DNA of 64,000 nt, taken from Acarospora socialis (taxonomy: Eukaryota; Ascomycota; Lecanoromycetes; Acarosporales; Acarosporaceae). The DNA lies in assembly GCA_025617375.2 (NCBI GenBank), contig JAMYGW020000001.1:62001-126000 (forward strand), in the 5' to 3' direction. Position numbers and translations under genes: made by a program. This document shows positions 11,963 through 23,736 of the stretch, piece after piece (the stretch's first letter is position 1; the number at the start of each line of letters is the position of its first letter). The notes beneath the pieces were generated by a model. The model made no database searches and was not told where the DNA came from. It saw only the letters and a list, made by a program, of their open reading frames with translations.

Positions 11963-12246
11963 GACTCTGCGCAAACCTCAGGACCTTTCACTCACCGCAG
12001 CAGAATTCCAGTGACTCGGTCTATCATGTTGATGCAATAATTAAATCTTGCTCGAGCACTTTGAAGGTGAAACAGAGTGGAATATGGGCTAGGCAGATGC
12101 TCTAGGATTCTCTCTAGCGGATGTATGGGCCAAATCGCTGACGTCTTTTGCGGACCTTTCCACGACACCCCCCCTCCACAACGGTCAGTGCTTCAAATCT
12201 AACCACAACATATTCTTCAGTGAAGAGAGGAACAGTAATTCGTACA
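11963..12246. promoter_or_regulatory. Bidirectional promoter region MDL1/CDC37
   Basis: 284 bp between two divergent start codons (MDL1 minus, CDC37 plus) must contain both 5'-UTRs and promoters. No obvious TATA box is seen. CT-rich sequence precedes the CDC37 ATG. Confidence 0.5.
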
Positions 12247-13840
12247 ATGGTTGTCAACTACAGTAAATGGGACGCCCTTGAGCTCAGCGACGACTCCGAC
12301 ATAGAAGTCCACCCCAACGTCGACAAACGCTCCTTCATCCGCGCAAAGCAGAATCAAATCCATCAGGCAAGGTTCGAGCGGCGGCACCAGATTGAGACCT
12401 TGAAGTACGAACGCATCATCAACGACGGTCTTCTTCGTCGAATAGATACACTCCTGAATGCCTTACGGAGCCATGAAGCCAATGCTTCGAACGCGGACGA
12501 ACTCGTATTTCAATCATTGATAGAGTCCGCAGGTGACCCCACGGACGATGAGCCGCCACACCCTCCAGAAGGGGTTCATACTCAGGAGAAGGAGAAGCCT
12601 ACATATTCGAAGATGATGGGTGCGCTTGTGGATCAGGTGAAGAAGGAAGTTGACGAGACCAAGTCCGAGGATCGATATAAACAGTACATCAAAGGGGTTC
12701 AGGGTCATCAAAAGAAGGTCCGCGATCTACAGAAGGAGCTGGAGGCGAAGTTGAATGAATTAGAAAGGGAAGAAGGGCGGAAGATTACCAGTGACAGCAT
12801 ACACACTGGCTTTGACAGCTCGTCCGTCAACAATGCGAGCAAGTCCTCTAGTTCTACAAAGAAGGCGGAAACGGTGGAGGTTCTCAATCCAGCTGCACTG
12901 AAACGAGACGCTCTGTCAGCGATGGATGGTGGCGTCTCGTCGGGGGCTGAAGCAGATACTGAGGAGGCATCTGATAAACATCTTACAAAGGACGATGAGG
13001 ATCATATCGAGCCAACGAAACTGGGCAAAGAATTCTCGAAAATAAAGATTGGTGATTACCGAGCATGTCTGCAATACATATCAGAACACCCAGCTGTAGT
13101 AGCTGAACGGGAGACCGATGGCTTGCTGGTTGAAGCGTTCAACAGCCAATTGGCAGGCAAGGCAGAACATGCGAGACAGTGTGTGCATCAAGCGCTGCTG
13201 TTACAATATTGTCGATCATTGGGTCGAGACGGTGTCGGGCTGTTCTTTAAGAGGTGAGTTTATGATACTGTGGTGGTCGTCTTGCTGCATTAACTGAAAC
13301 ATTGTCTCCCACATCGACCTCTGAATGACTGACACATACTCTAGGATTACAACCAAAGGCCACAACGCACAGAAGGTTTTTATGGACGATGTCAACGATA
13401 CCTACGGCCGGATCAAGTCTCGTGCCGCCGAGATCGCCAAGGAGCGAGCAGCAGAAGCCGCCGAAGGTGGCGGTGGGGTTGAGCAAATTCAGCTCCACGC
13501 CGTCGAACCGGGGACCAGCATCAATATCGTGATACCGAAAGCAGATAGTCAAGACGAAGTAGAGCAGAAAGCAAGAGCGACCTTCGAGAGCTTCCCGCCG
13601 GGGTTACAGCGGGCTTTGGAAAGTGGAAGTTTGGACGAAGTGAACAAAGTTCTCGGGAAGATGAGCGTGGACGAAGCTGAGGAAGTTGTGGGCCAGCTAG
13701 GTGAAGGCGGCATGTTGAGTCTGGAGGAGCAAATCATCGACGCGACTACTGAGGAGGGCCAGGCAGCGCTGAAGGAGCTGGAGGCGCAGGAGAAGGGGAA
13801 TGGGAAGAAAGCCGTGTCTGGCACCGACGATCCAGCCTGA
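12247..13840 (+). CDS. CDC37: Hsp90 co-chaperone Cdc37, 500 aa, two exons
   Basis: Exons 12247-13253 and 13345-13840; one 91-bp intron (GTGAGT..TAG). The N-terminus MVVNYSKWDALELSDDSD is the invariant Cdc37 signature. Its Ser14 and Ser17 stand in acidic CK2 contexts, and phosphorylation there is needed for kinase-client binding in yeast and animals. A coiled coil of charged residues (about 45-180), a Hsp90-binding middle domain (LGKEFSKIKIGDYRACLQYI) and a C-terminal helical domain follow. The exon junction falls after LFFKR and restores RITTKGHNAQKVF. The open frame upstream of 12247 begins with TTG and is leader. Cytosolic chaperone for protein kinases such as Cdc28 and MAP kinases. Confidence 0.96.
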
Positions 13841-14239
13841 GGTAGTTATCCGCAAATAGCGTAGCGTTGCATATTGAGATCATGGTGTCGCGTTCGAAGG
13901 GTACTTGTTAATTCAAACAAGACACAACTTTTCCATATACCTTCAAGTGCAATAACCTCTTCGTGGATTCGAGCCTCACAATGCTCCGATGCTGATCGGA
14001 TTATCGTCGCCCATGATCAGAGAAGTATGACCAAGGCAAATGCTACCGCCATGTTTGAGGGTCTCCCTCATGTTCACCCAGGCATTATTAGACAGCTGCT
14101 CACTACTTCATCCGGAGTATCAGCTGAATAAAAGCAGGTCACAGAATATGACACAATGTACAGGTATGTATTCCGACCGCGGATCCTTTAGAAGCCCTAG
14201 ATGCGCCATGCTTGAAGTATCCGAATATTTGAGGTCATC
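13841..14239. other. Convergent 3' region CDC37/clathrin light chain
   Basis: 399 bp between two stop codons. Nothing beyond expected 3'-UTRs is seen. A GGATTCGAGCC run near 13964 superficially recalls a tRNA T-arm but has no cloverleaf around it. Confidence 0.4.
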
Positions 14240-15231
14240 TCAGTAACCCGTCGCACCCGGAGCATGCTCATCCTTCTTCAGACTGAGCAGTAACTCCCTA
14301 AATCTCTCCTTGCCCGTCCCACTCGCACCGCCCCGTGTACCCTTCCCACTCAGGTCCACCAGCTTCGCGATTCTCTCCCAGCTCGTCCCTCCGGCCGCGG
14401 TGTCTTCGCGGCTAGCTAAAAATTCATCCGCTTCCTTCCGTGTCTGCGCGATGGTTTTGTCCTTCTTCGTGTTGTAGTTCTCGTAAAAATCGTCAATGGC
14501 AGATTGAGCGGCCTTGATAGTTTCGGCTTTGCGCGTGGCTGATGTCTCGTCACGGCGCTGGATTGCCTGATCACGTTGTTCTCGCCAATGCCTGTGTTAT
14601 CAGTATGAGTGGTTTCCGTTTATGGGTGTAGGTTGGTGCTGAAGTAAACCTACTTGATGACTTCCGGTTCTTCTTCTGGTGCTGCGTACCCGCTGTACGA
14701 TGGCTGTGAGTGACCGGGTAAGAAAGGCTCGCCGGATCCTGTAATCGTGCCACCAGGTGCCATATGCTACACGATGGAATCTCGGTCAATCACTTGTCTC
14801 CAAATATCAGATGTAGCTGCTGCTCCACATGGACGAACCGAGTTGTTTGCGTCAAGGGCAGGGAACGAGCTCTCGAACTCGGTCACCTGCTCTCCTTCTG
14901 CATTGCCTCCGTGGTAATCATCACCCCCACCACCTAGTAGATCATCATCCCCATCCTCTACGGTTGCAGAGCCATGGAAGTTGTCGCCTGGTGAAGAGAA
15001 CTGGGCCGCATCATCCCCGAGAGCTGCTCGCTCACGCGTCAGGAAATCATCGTCAAGGATATTGTCATCGTCAGTATGAGCGCCGTTGTCCCTTGCCTCT
15101 GTCTGCCCTGAACACATAATCAGAGTCAGCAAAGATGATTCTCCGTTGAAAGTGTTGCAACGCATTAAAAGAGTTGTGAAGGATAACCTACCGGCAGAGA
15201 AGTCTTCTAGAGATGGGAACCTATCTGCCAT
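14240..15231 (-). CDS. CLC1: Clathrin light chain, 257 aa, four exons
   Basis: Exons (minus) 15231-15192, 15107-14839, 14766-14654 and 14591-14240. The protein starts MADRFPSLEDF and has an acidic Asp/Gly/Glu-rich N-terminal half. A Pro-rich linker (APGGTITGSGEPF) and the conserved heavy-chain-binding helix from HWREQRDQAI onward follow. The C-terminal block (GGTSWERIAKLVDLSGKG and KERFRELLLSLKKDE) matches fungal clathrin light chains closely. Intron 2 (14767-14838, 72 bp) is a multiple of three and carries an in-frame stop, so its limits rest on GTTCGT..TAG and on family spacing. Light chain binds the hub of clathrin triskelia on coated vesicles at the Golgi and plasma membrane. Divergent from RTT103. 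Confidence 0.94.
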
Positions 15232-15635
15232 TTCACCGGTGATTGGTAAAAAGAGCGTGGGATCCAGATGGAGCTAGTTATGGTGTAGTTATATGGTGAC
15301 TGTTGGCTACAGTGGAAGGTGAACCAAAGTTGCGGTTCGAGAGCTGATCGGCAAGCTCCGTGATTTGCGGTGAATCTGTGAAGCTCCAGCCGACCTTTTG
15401 AATTGTGAGGTACAGTCTTCACCTCACAACATCAGCATTGTGAATACGCAGAGTATTGTCTGTATCACTTGGTAGACGTTACTTCTCCAACAATTTAGAT
15501 ATCCTCTACACCTTGGCCTTCGCCGCCGCTCTCCGACCTTGAAGTACCCCGTGTAGCTTTGATCTTAGAATTCACGTCCTCAGCACGTCTTGACAAAGAG
15601 CTTCGTCGTACCTTGCACTGCCGACACGTTACACA
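15232..15635. promoter_or_regulatory. Bidirectional promoter region CLC1/RTT103
   Basis: 404 bp between divergent start codons. No canonical TATA box is obvious. No coding frame is supported. Confidence 0.45.
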
Positions 15636-17187
15636 ATGGCATACACGGATGATGCGGTCAAAGCCAAGCTCTCTGCACTGAACGAAACGCAAGAGAGCAT
15701 TGTCACCGTTGCCCAATGGGTTATGTTTCACAGGTAGGGCTTTGCGGGACTACTTGCAACTTAAGGGAGGCCGGCGCTAATTATGCCTTGCTCGTAGGAG
15801 ACATGCAGATCGCACCGCCCAGCTTTGGTTGCAGAGGCTTAAGGATTCAGGATCGAATAAGAGACTCAATCTTATCTATCTCGCGAATGGTATGGCCACG
15901 AGCCTGGTGCGATCGCTAAAGTGCTAACACAATGCCCTTGTTTAGAAGTTGCTCAGCAATCCAAGGCTCGACGCAAAGATGACTTCCTTATAGCATTCTC
16001 TCCCGTAGGAGATCCAGAATTCTGAGAGGAGATAACAGATAGCTGAACTCTGGTGCCAGATTATCGCCGAAGCCACTGCAACGGCTTACCGAGGGGCAAC
16101 GAATGAGGTGCAGCAGAAGCTGCGCCGAGTTATCGAGGTATGGAGACAACGTCAAATCTTCGAGCAGCCGATCCAAGAGGCGATTGAAGCCCGTATCGAC
16201 GGTAAGACTTGGTCGAATACCTTCAACTTCTGCAGCCGCTGACGTGATTCAGAAATGGACAAGTCGCGTTCGTCTGGGAAGAAACCTATGCTAGGAGGAT
16301 CTCTTTTCTCGAGCTCGTCCGGTCCAGCCGCGCCCGTCGAGTTACGGCCCCTAGTACCACTGCAGATTGCCGTCTCTAAGGCTGTTGTCTCCCTCAGTGG
16401 CGCAGTGTCTACTGCCAATGTAGAGTACGACAAGCTTACCGACCCGGCATCTGTGGTACCACCACCTCCAGTCCATGCGGCACGCTTGAGTGCTTTGCTC
16501 AAGGCTTTAGCAACCGCCGAGGGTGCCGTTTCCGAGAGCATCAAAGCGCGCCAGGCACTGATTGAGGAGCTGGAGAAGGTATTAGAAGGAAATCGGACGG
16601 CGCTTGCTGGCGAAGAAGCACAACATTCCGAGCTGGTGAGTCGTAAGACCACAATTGAAGCCAAGAAACGCGAAGTAGAGGATGGAATCATGCGTGGTCT
16701 CTCGGCCGACTCGTCGCCCAATGTCCACGGTAACGGCAATCCTGCTGTTGAAGCTCCGAGCAGTTCCAACGCAGTGGCGGCACGTGAAGTTACGTCAGCT
16801 GAGCCGGAACGTCCATATATCGAAGAACTTACTCCTCCGCCCGTCGAATCCCTGACACCGGTCGGCTCCCCGTCAGCCCAGCAATCGACAACTGTCACCA
16901 CGACCACCGGCGCGGATCTTGTGCATGAACAGCAGCCAGATCACACTGAGCCGCCACCCGCAGTGCAGCCGCCCCTCGTTCCAGCCACAGCAGGGTCAGA
17001 CCTGCTCTCAAGTTTGTCAATGCCACACCCACGTCCACAATCAGGCAGCCCCGCGAACGGAATCAGCGCGAAAAGGAGAAGGCTAGATCAAGGGGACGAA
17101 TTCGCAGGATTTGGGAGCGCAGACGCAATGGCGGATTTGGACGAAGATGTAGCCGAGCTCTTACGGCGCGAGAGCGGTAGTCTTTGA
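15636..17187 (+). CDS. RTT103: Rtt103/CREPT-type RNA polymerase II CTD-interacting protein, 441 aa, five exons
   Basis: Exons 15636-15733, 15798-15889, 15946-16004, 16060-16201 and 16253-17187; introns of 64, 56, 55 and 51 bp. The first four exons give a complete CID domain: MAYTDDAVKAKLSALNETQ, then FHRRHADRTAQLWLQRL, RLNLIYLANEVAQQSKARRK, DDFLIAFSPIIAEATATAY and QQKLRRVIEVWRQRQIFE. The domain binds Ser2-phosphorylated polymerase II tails and links the Rat1 torpedo to termination. Exon 5 gives a helical coiled-coil region (about 175-265) and a Pro/Ser/Thr-rich tail with a basic patch (KRRRLDQ), probably nuclear-localising. For intron 3 I rejected a closer AG (34-bp intron), because the AG at 16059 gives the family sequence SPIIAEA. 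Confidence 0.9.
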
Positions 17188-17253
17188 TTTAAACTACTCT
17201 CTCTCGAAACAAGTAATCTAAACTACTACCAATCTCCCACTGTGACATGCCCC

Positions 17254-18085
17254 CTACTCACGTGACCACGCATACTGCTGGGTCCCTTCTTCCGCAGTGG
17301 CAAGCTCCTCCTGGAGCGCCTTCTCCGCCCTCTCGCGGCCCGTCTCCGCCTCCGCCAGCGCTTCAGAGTACGCCATGTTCTCCTCCTCCAGTTGTTTAAT
17401 GTACTCCGTCGCGGCCCTTGCGATGGAGGTGACCGTGTCGCCCTTCATCCACCTCACGGCTTGCTTGAGAACCCTCAGCGCAGATGCTTCTTCTTTCGCG
17501 GCCGCGGCGGCTTCCTCGTCGGTAGGGCGGCCCGGCGAGGGAGCGGACGAGCGGCCGGATTGGCGGCGGCGGGGGCGGGCGGAGGCAGTACGGCGTGGGG
17601 TGGTGCGGGCGGGGCGGAGGAGGCCGGTGGTGGGGCGGGAGTTGCTAGCTGTATTGGAGATATTCACGTTAGCTTGCTGACGAAGGGGTGTAGGGTGCTT
17701 CAGAGTACTTGTCGGAAGCTTCGGTAAGGGAAGGTAAGGTAAGGTGGTGATGGGAGGAAAATTGTTGCAGAAACGTGGTTCGAGCTGGGCAAGAGGAGAA
17801 AAAAGTTCTACATGATAAGGAAAGATTACAGTATGCCAGTTGCGGCGCCATAAGGGTAATGAAACTGCAAGCTGCTGCAAGCAAGCTGCCGGCAGATTGC
17901 CAGGTAAGGGAGCTGGCAAGCTCACGTAAAGACAGAGAGGTGCTGATGTGCAGATTATGATCTCGATAAAACAAAGAGCCGTGATCTTGCATAGTGTATA
18001 GTACCTAGAATAGATGGAAAGACTCACTCTTCGTTCTTGGCTTGCGCGACTTGATGACTCCCTTCAGGATCTTTTCAGTGGCCAT
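17254..18085 (-). CDS. Small basic, coiled-coil protein of unknown function, about 150 aa
   Basis: Exon 1 (18085-18028) encodes MATEKILKGVIKSRKPRTK and ends at a GTGAGT donor. The acceptor at 17649 (ATACAG) joins it in frame to exon 2 (17648-17254). The product has a Lys/Arg/Pro-rich basic half (RPARTTPRRTASARPRRRQ) and a predicted coiled coil near the C-terminus (EYIKQLEEENMAYSEALAE). This composition suits a small chromatin- or nucleic-acid-associated protein, but I do not recognise the family. The intron is 379 bp, long for this locus. A separate frame stays open through most of it (17254-18027), so an alternative first exon is possible. The stop codon overlaps another GTGAGT motif, so a further 3' exon cannot be excluded. 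Confidence 0.55.
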
Positions 18086-18579
18086 TGTAGTTTTGATTTG
18101 CACGTGATCTTCACGAGTCAGTGCTGCCGATGCATGAGTAGCTAGTACATGACACTTACAGTTGATGGTATGGTAGAGTATAGTGGTTGAGATGGTAAGA
18201 TCACGTGAGTGTGGTGGTGGATGTTGTAAGGTGGAAGAGTCGAAGGTTGTGACTGCGGTGAGAAGGTGAGGGTTCGGGCTAGAGTGTGAATAGCAAACGA
18301 GGGGGTCGCCGAGAGGCTAGTGACGCGTTTTTTCGGCGTAGGGGAAGGCGTAGGGACCGCCAGCGTGTTAGGCAACGACGGGGGTGGTGGGGGTCGCCGA
18401 GAGGGGTGTGACGACTCAGCAAGCGTACGGTGATGAGAGTGCATGAAGCCGGCAGTAATGGCTCACGACGACCACGACATGGTGCACGACGAGAAGCAGT
18501 GGTCCCTGATGAAGACGCTGGAGCGGCCTCCATGTTCTGAAAACTTCAAGATAACAGTAGCATACACACTGATAAGCAT
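18086..18579. other. Intergenic region between the small basic gene and TLG2
   Basis: 494 bp on the 5' side of the small basic gene and 3' side of TLG2. Short minus-strand frames here are Pro/Ser/Thr-rich and look like translated leader rather than genes. Confidence 0.4.
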
Positions 18580-19973
18580 CTAGCCGCCATGCTCTTTTAT
18601 CTTATCCCGCGTGCGCCGTCTTCTCCTTCTCCACTCGATTCTTTCAAGGCTTAGACGCCCCCTAAGGTCGGCTGCATTATCTGCGGCTATCCACCGTCGA
18701 TCAAGACTACCGAGCGCTTGATGATTTGACCTTACCATAATCTGGGCCCTCGGATTAGAGCCGGGCGGTGGAGCTGGCGGTGCTTCGGCCTTGTGACGTT
18801 TCGGCTTTACAAGAAGAAGAATGAACATGCCAATGACCAGAAGAAGTAGTAACAGGAGTATCTTGCGCTTGGTGGTTTTGCGCTGATAACCAGTCGCCTA
18901 TCCAGCTTCCTGTTAGCCACAATGGAAAGATATCGGCTCGAAGAATACGATGAACATACCACGACCAGCTCCTTTTCGGCAGCTTTGACATCTGTATTCA
19001 TCCTTTCGACGTTGTAGTCGATGCGATCCAACATGGTACCTTGGTCGATGACCATCGTCTGCAGTTCCTTGAAGATATCTGCAAGCTCGATAATGCCCTT
19101 GGCAATATCTGTAATTTCTCGCTCTCGTTGCATAATTGCGGCATCATTACTGGTGAGGCGCTTTTGTGAGGTCTGCTGGAGTGTCGACTGTGAAAACGAC
19201 TTGTCGGCATCGGACTCTAGCATGGAGGGATCGCTGTAAGGATTCTGAATAGGTGTAGAGGACCGGTCAAAAGGCGACCCGATCCCTCCAAGACCTCGTA
19301 GCTCTAAAGGATTTCGATCAGCAGCAGGATCGAGGCACATTATAGAAGTACCGACTCTTGAGATAACTGCTCTGCTTCTTCCTGAACCCAGCGCTGGCCT
19401 CCTGCACCCTACCAGCCAGGGAAATCTGGATATTCCTGGCCATCGTCTCCTCGCCTTTGCTCACTCCCCCTTGCCGTTTCGCCTCTCTGACCATTGTTTC
19501 AATCTTTTGTATCGCCCGTTGACAACCATGAAAGCCTCTCGTAATCTCCTGGGTCAGAGCCTCAATCTCCCCTTCTTCCTGTCTCTTCACATCCTCATCG
19601 TCAAAGCCAGGCAGGACGTGTTTCTGGTGTAATCTGTCAAGCTTTGCCGACTTCCGCGCTATTCCAGCCAACAGCTCCGTCACCTCCTCCTGCACGTCGA
19701 TCCACCTCGGCGGCAGCAGGTCCATCTCAATAACAGCATCTCCGTCGTCTTCGAAGGCACCAGCCGACATGAGACCGCGACGTTCTTCCGAGGTCGATCC
19801 ATTGTCGGTGAATCCATTGGCAGATGGTCCGACATATCGTGGCTTCTTCGCCGGATGGTGTGAGTATGACTGCCGGTAGGAGATGTAGCTATATGATTGC
19901 CGTTGGTAAGCTCCGAACCTTGAGGACACCCTATGGACGGGGCTACTTACAGGTTGGTCCGGTCCCTCCACAT
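18580..19973 (-). CDS. TLG2: t-SNARE Tlg2 (syntaxin-16 type), about 365-405 aa
   Basis: Exons (minus) 19973-19951, 19888-19356, 19303-18960 and 18897 downward. The first, 23-nt exon gives MWRDRTNL, which joins YISYRQSYSHHP, the usual Tlg2 start. An N-terminal Habc bundle follows, then YLKKLRGLGG and the SNARE helix (about residues 230-290: REITDIAKGIIELADIFKEL and DRIDYNVERM, with the zero-layer Gln in between). The C-terminal membrane anchor is KILLLLLLLVIGMFILLLV. Tlg2 drives fusion of endosome-derived vesicles with the trans-Golgi. Intron 2 uses a GTCGGT donor, weak by consensus but exactly restoring KKLRGL. After the anchor either the frame reads through to 18580, or a GTAAGG donor at 18735 and an AG at 18687 give a short tail ending at 18651. 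The second looks more natural for a tail-anchored SNARE. Confidence 0.9.
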
Positions 19974-20374
19974 TGCGCCGGAGCGCCTCCTGATCTGATC
20001 ACCAGTGCTACGTCCTCAAGCTTGTAGAGTCTACGCTGTCAAGCATAGGAAATGGTTTGATTCTGTCCTTCTCGAGCTACCATATACCTCAGGAGTTGAT
20101 TCCTGGCCTGGCTTGCGCGTAGCTCGGATTCGGCTTAGCGTAGCCTAGCTGGTCCCGGTGAGCATTACAACTTGATTGGCCAGCCCTGGAAGTCTTGGCG
20201 TAAGGGTCGTGCACTTTCGATTGTTGAGATACTCAGCGCAAGGCTACAATCCAGCGGCATATATCTTGAAAGCCTCACTTTTCTTCACCTGCGCTTCCTA
20301 GATCCTGAAGTCTCCATCAGTTCCAAAGACGTTCAATTTCCAATACATATCAATTATTATCTCAGGGTAGCAGT
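19974..20374. promoter_or_regulatory. Bidirectional promoter region TLG2/calmodulin
   Basis: About 400 bp between divergent starts. The side next to calmodulin is AT-rich and CT-rich, as in a 5' leader. Confidence 0.45.
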
Positions 20375-21274
<900 letters not shown>

Positions 21275-22356
21275 GTTTGACCTCCTTTTGAACTCTTTGG
21301 CAGACGCCTTGACCGGCCGGCTCCAAGGCTGTGCAGATTCCCAGGAACATGATTGCGGACAAGGCGAGATTGTTTTGGTAGCGTGGTTCACGAGGTAGAA
21401 GGAGTCCGCGCCCTGGCATGCTGTGCATTGCTGAGGAAGTCGGAGATAATCCAAAGTTGTTATTCTTATCCCTGTGCTCTATCTTAGCCACGACAATGAT
21501 TTCATGACTGTATACACTCCCAAACATCCGATTCGTACATATCATCTAGGGTTGGTCCCATATAAGGACGCTTCACCTCCACTTGATCAACGTGCCCACC
21601 AGAGAGGAGACAACAAGTCCCTGCAGTTGTACAGACAGTCGAGTAGCTCACTTCCAAATCTGTTGCCACCTTATATTCTTACCGTTCTCAACTTCCCAAT
21701 CCCTGCTTATCCCTCCCCTTGATATCTTCTTCCCTCAGAGCCTTTCCAAAGCTTCGGCTTCGGCTTCGATTCCAACTCGCTTTGATGCAATCTAGGCTTC
21801 AGCAAACAATCTAGTCCCTTTCGATCCAGTCCTCTCTTCCCTTCCTCCATCCTCCACTTGTAGTTCCACGTGGGTGTCTCAATCAAGCCCGCCAGTTCAG
21901 CGGCAAACCATCTGAAATTAAGTTGATCCAAGAATGACGCACAGTACACCGAGTCTTCCTCTCTGGTGGCAGTTACATTTTGAGGGCGTCTGTTGATACG
22001 GCTTGATCACCTAGGCTACCTATCTACAGTCCATTTCTACAGACAATATCACTCGCTGGCTCGCTCGCTCAAGAACCCAGACAAGATCGATTCAAATCAA
22101 AAGAAGCCAAGCCATCTGCCGCCGCTTCAGGTGAGACATATCCATCGAGACCCTTCTTTCAAGGTTTCGGGCCGTCCAAACCCCGTGTCATCAGCCCAAG
22201 ACCTCGTCCCTCTCAATTTCGGCTTGGTTTGGCTCTCATATTATCGATTTCACGTCCCTCTGCTCTTCCAATCCTGCCTCCTCCCCTCCCTCCCTACCAC
22301 CACTACCATCACGGCACTCCAAGCCAACCCCCACGTCACCCCCAGCAACCACCGAC
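21275..22356. other. Intergenic region 3' of calmodulin
   Basis: About 1.1 kb between two convergent 3' ends, with CT-rich stretches near 21640-21760 and 22250-22350. Short plus-strand frames there are Ser/Pro-rich shadows. No gene, tRNA or repeat unit is supported. Confidence 0.4.
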
Positions 22357-23736
22357 CTAAGACCTCACAGTATACGTATCCGTCTCAGCCTCACTATCAC
22401 TCAAACTATCCCTCCTCGCCCTGCCGCCGTTCCCCCTCCTAAACCCACCTCCTCCCCCGCCGTTTCCATTCGCGCCATGTCCCATCTTCTCCACCACGCC
22501 CGCCGCCCCACCTCCCCCTCTCCCACCACTCAGGCCCGGAATAGGATGGAAATAGCTCTTCGTGCCCGTCTCCGCGGTCTCGACCTCGCTGGCGCTATAC
22601 CGGCTCTCGAAATCGATCGGGTCCGTGTAGCGGTCGCTGCGGCGCGACTGTGACTGCGACGCCGAGTGACGATGCGTGTGATGTTTGCGGGGTGAGGATT
22701 GCCGGGAGCGGTTCGCGGTCGGCGTGTGTGCAGGCGAGGGCGAGCCGTGCTCGCTGCGATGGTGGCGGTTATGGTGGGGGGAGGAGCGCAGGGGGCGGCG
22801 ATCGTCGGCGGTGGAGGCGGAGATGACGGAGAAGGACTCTTCGGAGCCGACGGTGTAGGACGGCAAGCGGGTTTTCTTGTCCTTGTCCCTAATCTTGTCC
22901 TTGACGGTCTCGCGCCGCCCTTGCCCTGGAGGGAGGACGTAAGCGTACGTCGAGGGCGCTAGTTCGGAGGGTTCGGTGTTCGAGTAGTCGTGGTAGCTGC
23001 CGTCTGGCTGGCGGTTTAGGCCTCCGACGCGGGCGGCTTTCTCGTTGCGGTAGGCGCGCACGTCTGCGTCTCGGCCTCCCTTATCTACCCCGCCGGCACG
23101 AGTCTTCTTGCCTTTCCCTTTCTCCTTCGCTTGCTTGCCTTCTTTGATGTCGAGCACGCTTTCGTCCTCGTACGACCCCATACTCACCCCTTCACTGCCG
23201 ACAACGCTGCCTCCGCCCAAGACCGTCCGCTTCGTCGCGTTGCTGAGCGTCTTCCCGTCCGGTCCCTTCCGGCGCAGCACAGTGGACTTATATTCCTCCC
23301 AGTCGCCCTTCCGCCATACGAAGCCGCCATTCTTGGCCCAGAAGAAGAACCAGATACTCGCGATGACGAGCGAGGCCGACAGCAGGCCGAACAGCGCCAG
23401 CACGCCTTTGTTGTTGATCGCGTCGGGCGGGATGGTGCCGGCGCCGCGGGTATATCCGTTGGCGGTTGTGTCGGGTGCGGGGTCGCGAGCGCGGAGAAGG
23501 GCGCCAGCTTCGTGGGGGGAGAGGATGGTGGCCCGTTTGAAGAGGAGGGAAGTTGTTGGTGTTGTAGATGGGGTGTCCAGGCGTTCGCGGTCGGAGAGAG
23601 GGAGGGTGGAGAGGTAGGATGGGAGATCCGGGGGAGAGGAGCGTCGGTCGAGCTCGAGCGAGGATATGCTGAGGTCGGAGATGCTGCTGGGGTTTACGTG
23701 GCGGGCAGAGAGGAGGGGAGAGGGTAGAGGTGCCAT
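22357..23736 (-). CDS. Single-pass membrane protein with Ser/Gly-rich cytosolic tail, 459 aa, function unknown
   Basis: One exon with ATG at 23736. Residues 1-110 are Ser/Pro-rich. One clear transmembrane helix spans about 111-133 (GVLALFGLLSASLVIASIWF). It is followed by a conserved-looking WRKGDWEEYKSTVLRRKG segment. The rest is a long disordered region rich in Lys/Gly, then His/Ser/Arg, a Gly-rich block and an Asp/Glu/Thr-rich end. With no signal peptide it would be a type I or III anchored protein with a large tail. I have seen this layout in uncharacterised Pezizomycotina membrane proteins but know no function. Codon use and GC content (higher than the flanks) support it being coding. 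Confidence 0.7.
   Translation of the reverse strand: MAPLPSPLLSARHVNPSSISDLSISSLELDRRSSPPDLPSYLSTLPLSDRERLDTPSTTPTTSLLFKRATILSPHEAGALLRARDPAPDTTANGYTRGAGTIPPDAINNKGVLALFGLLSASLVIASIWFFFWAKNGGFVWRKGDWEEYKSTVLRRKGPDGKTLSNATKRTVLGGGSVVGSEGVSMGSYEDESVLDIKEGKQAKEKGKGKKTRAGGVDKGGRDADVRAYRNEKAARVGGLNRQPDGSYHDYSNTEPSELAPSTYAYVLPPGQGRRETVKDKIRDKDKKTRLPSYTVGSEESFSVISASTADDRRPLRSSPHHNRHHRSEHGSPSPAHTPTANRSRQSSPRKHHTHRHSASQSQSRRSDRYTDPIDFESRYSASEVETAETGTKSYFHPIPGLSGGRGGGGAAGVVEKMGHGANGNGGGGGGFRRGNGGRARRDSLSDSEAETDTYTVRS

Noticed and set aside
13940-14000. Possible tRNA T-arm (GGATTCGAGCC) on the minus strand
   Set aside because: No matching acceptor, D or anticodon stems around it.
16005-16038. 34-bp intron in RTT103
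   Set aside because: Too short for this genome; the AG at 16059 gives a 55-bp intron with a branch site and the conserved SPIIAEA sequence.
22690-23730. Long plus-strand frames opposite the 459-aa gene
   Set aside because: Antisense shadows of a GC-rich gene with biased codons.
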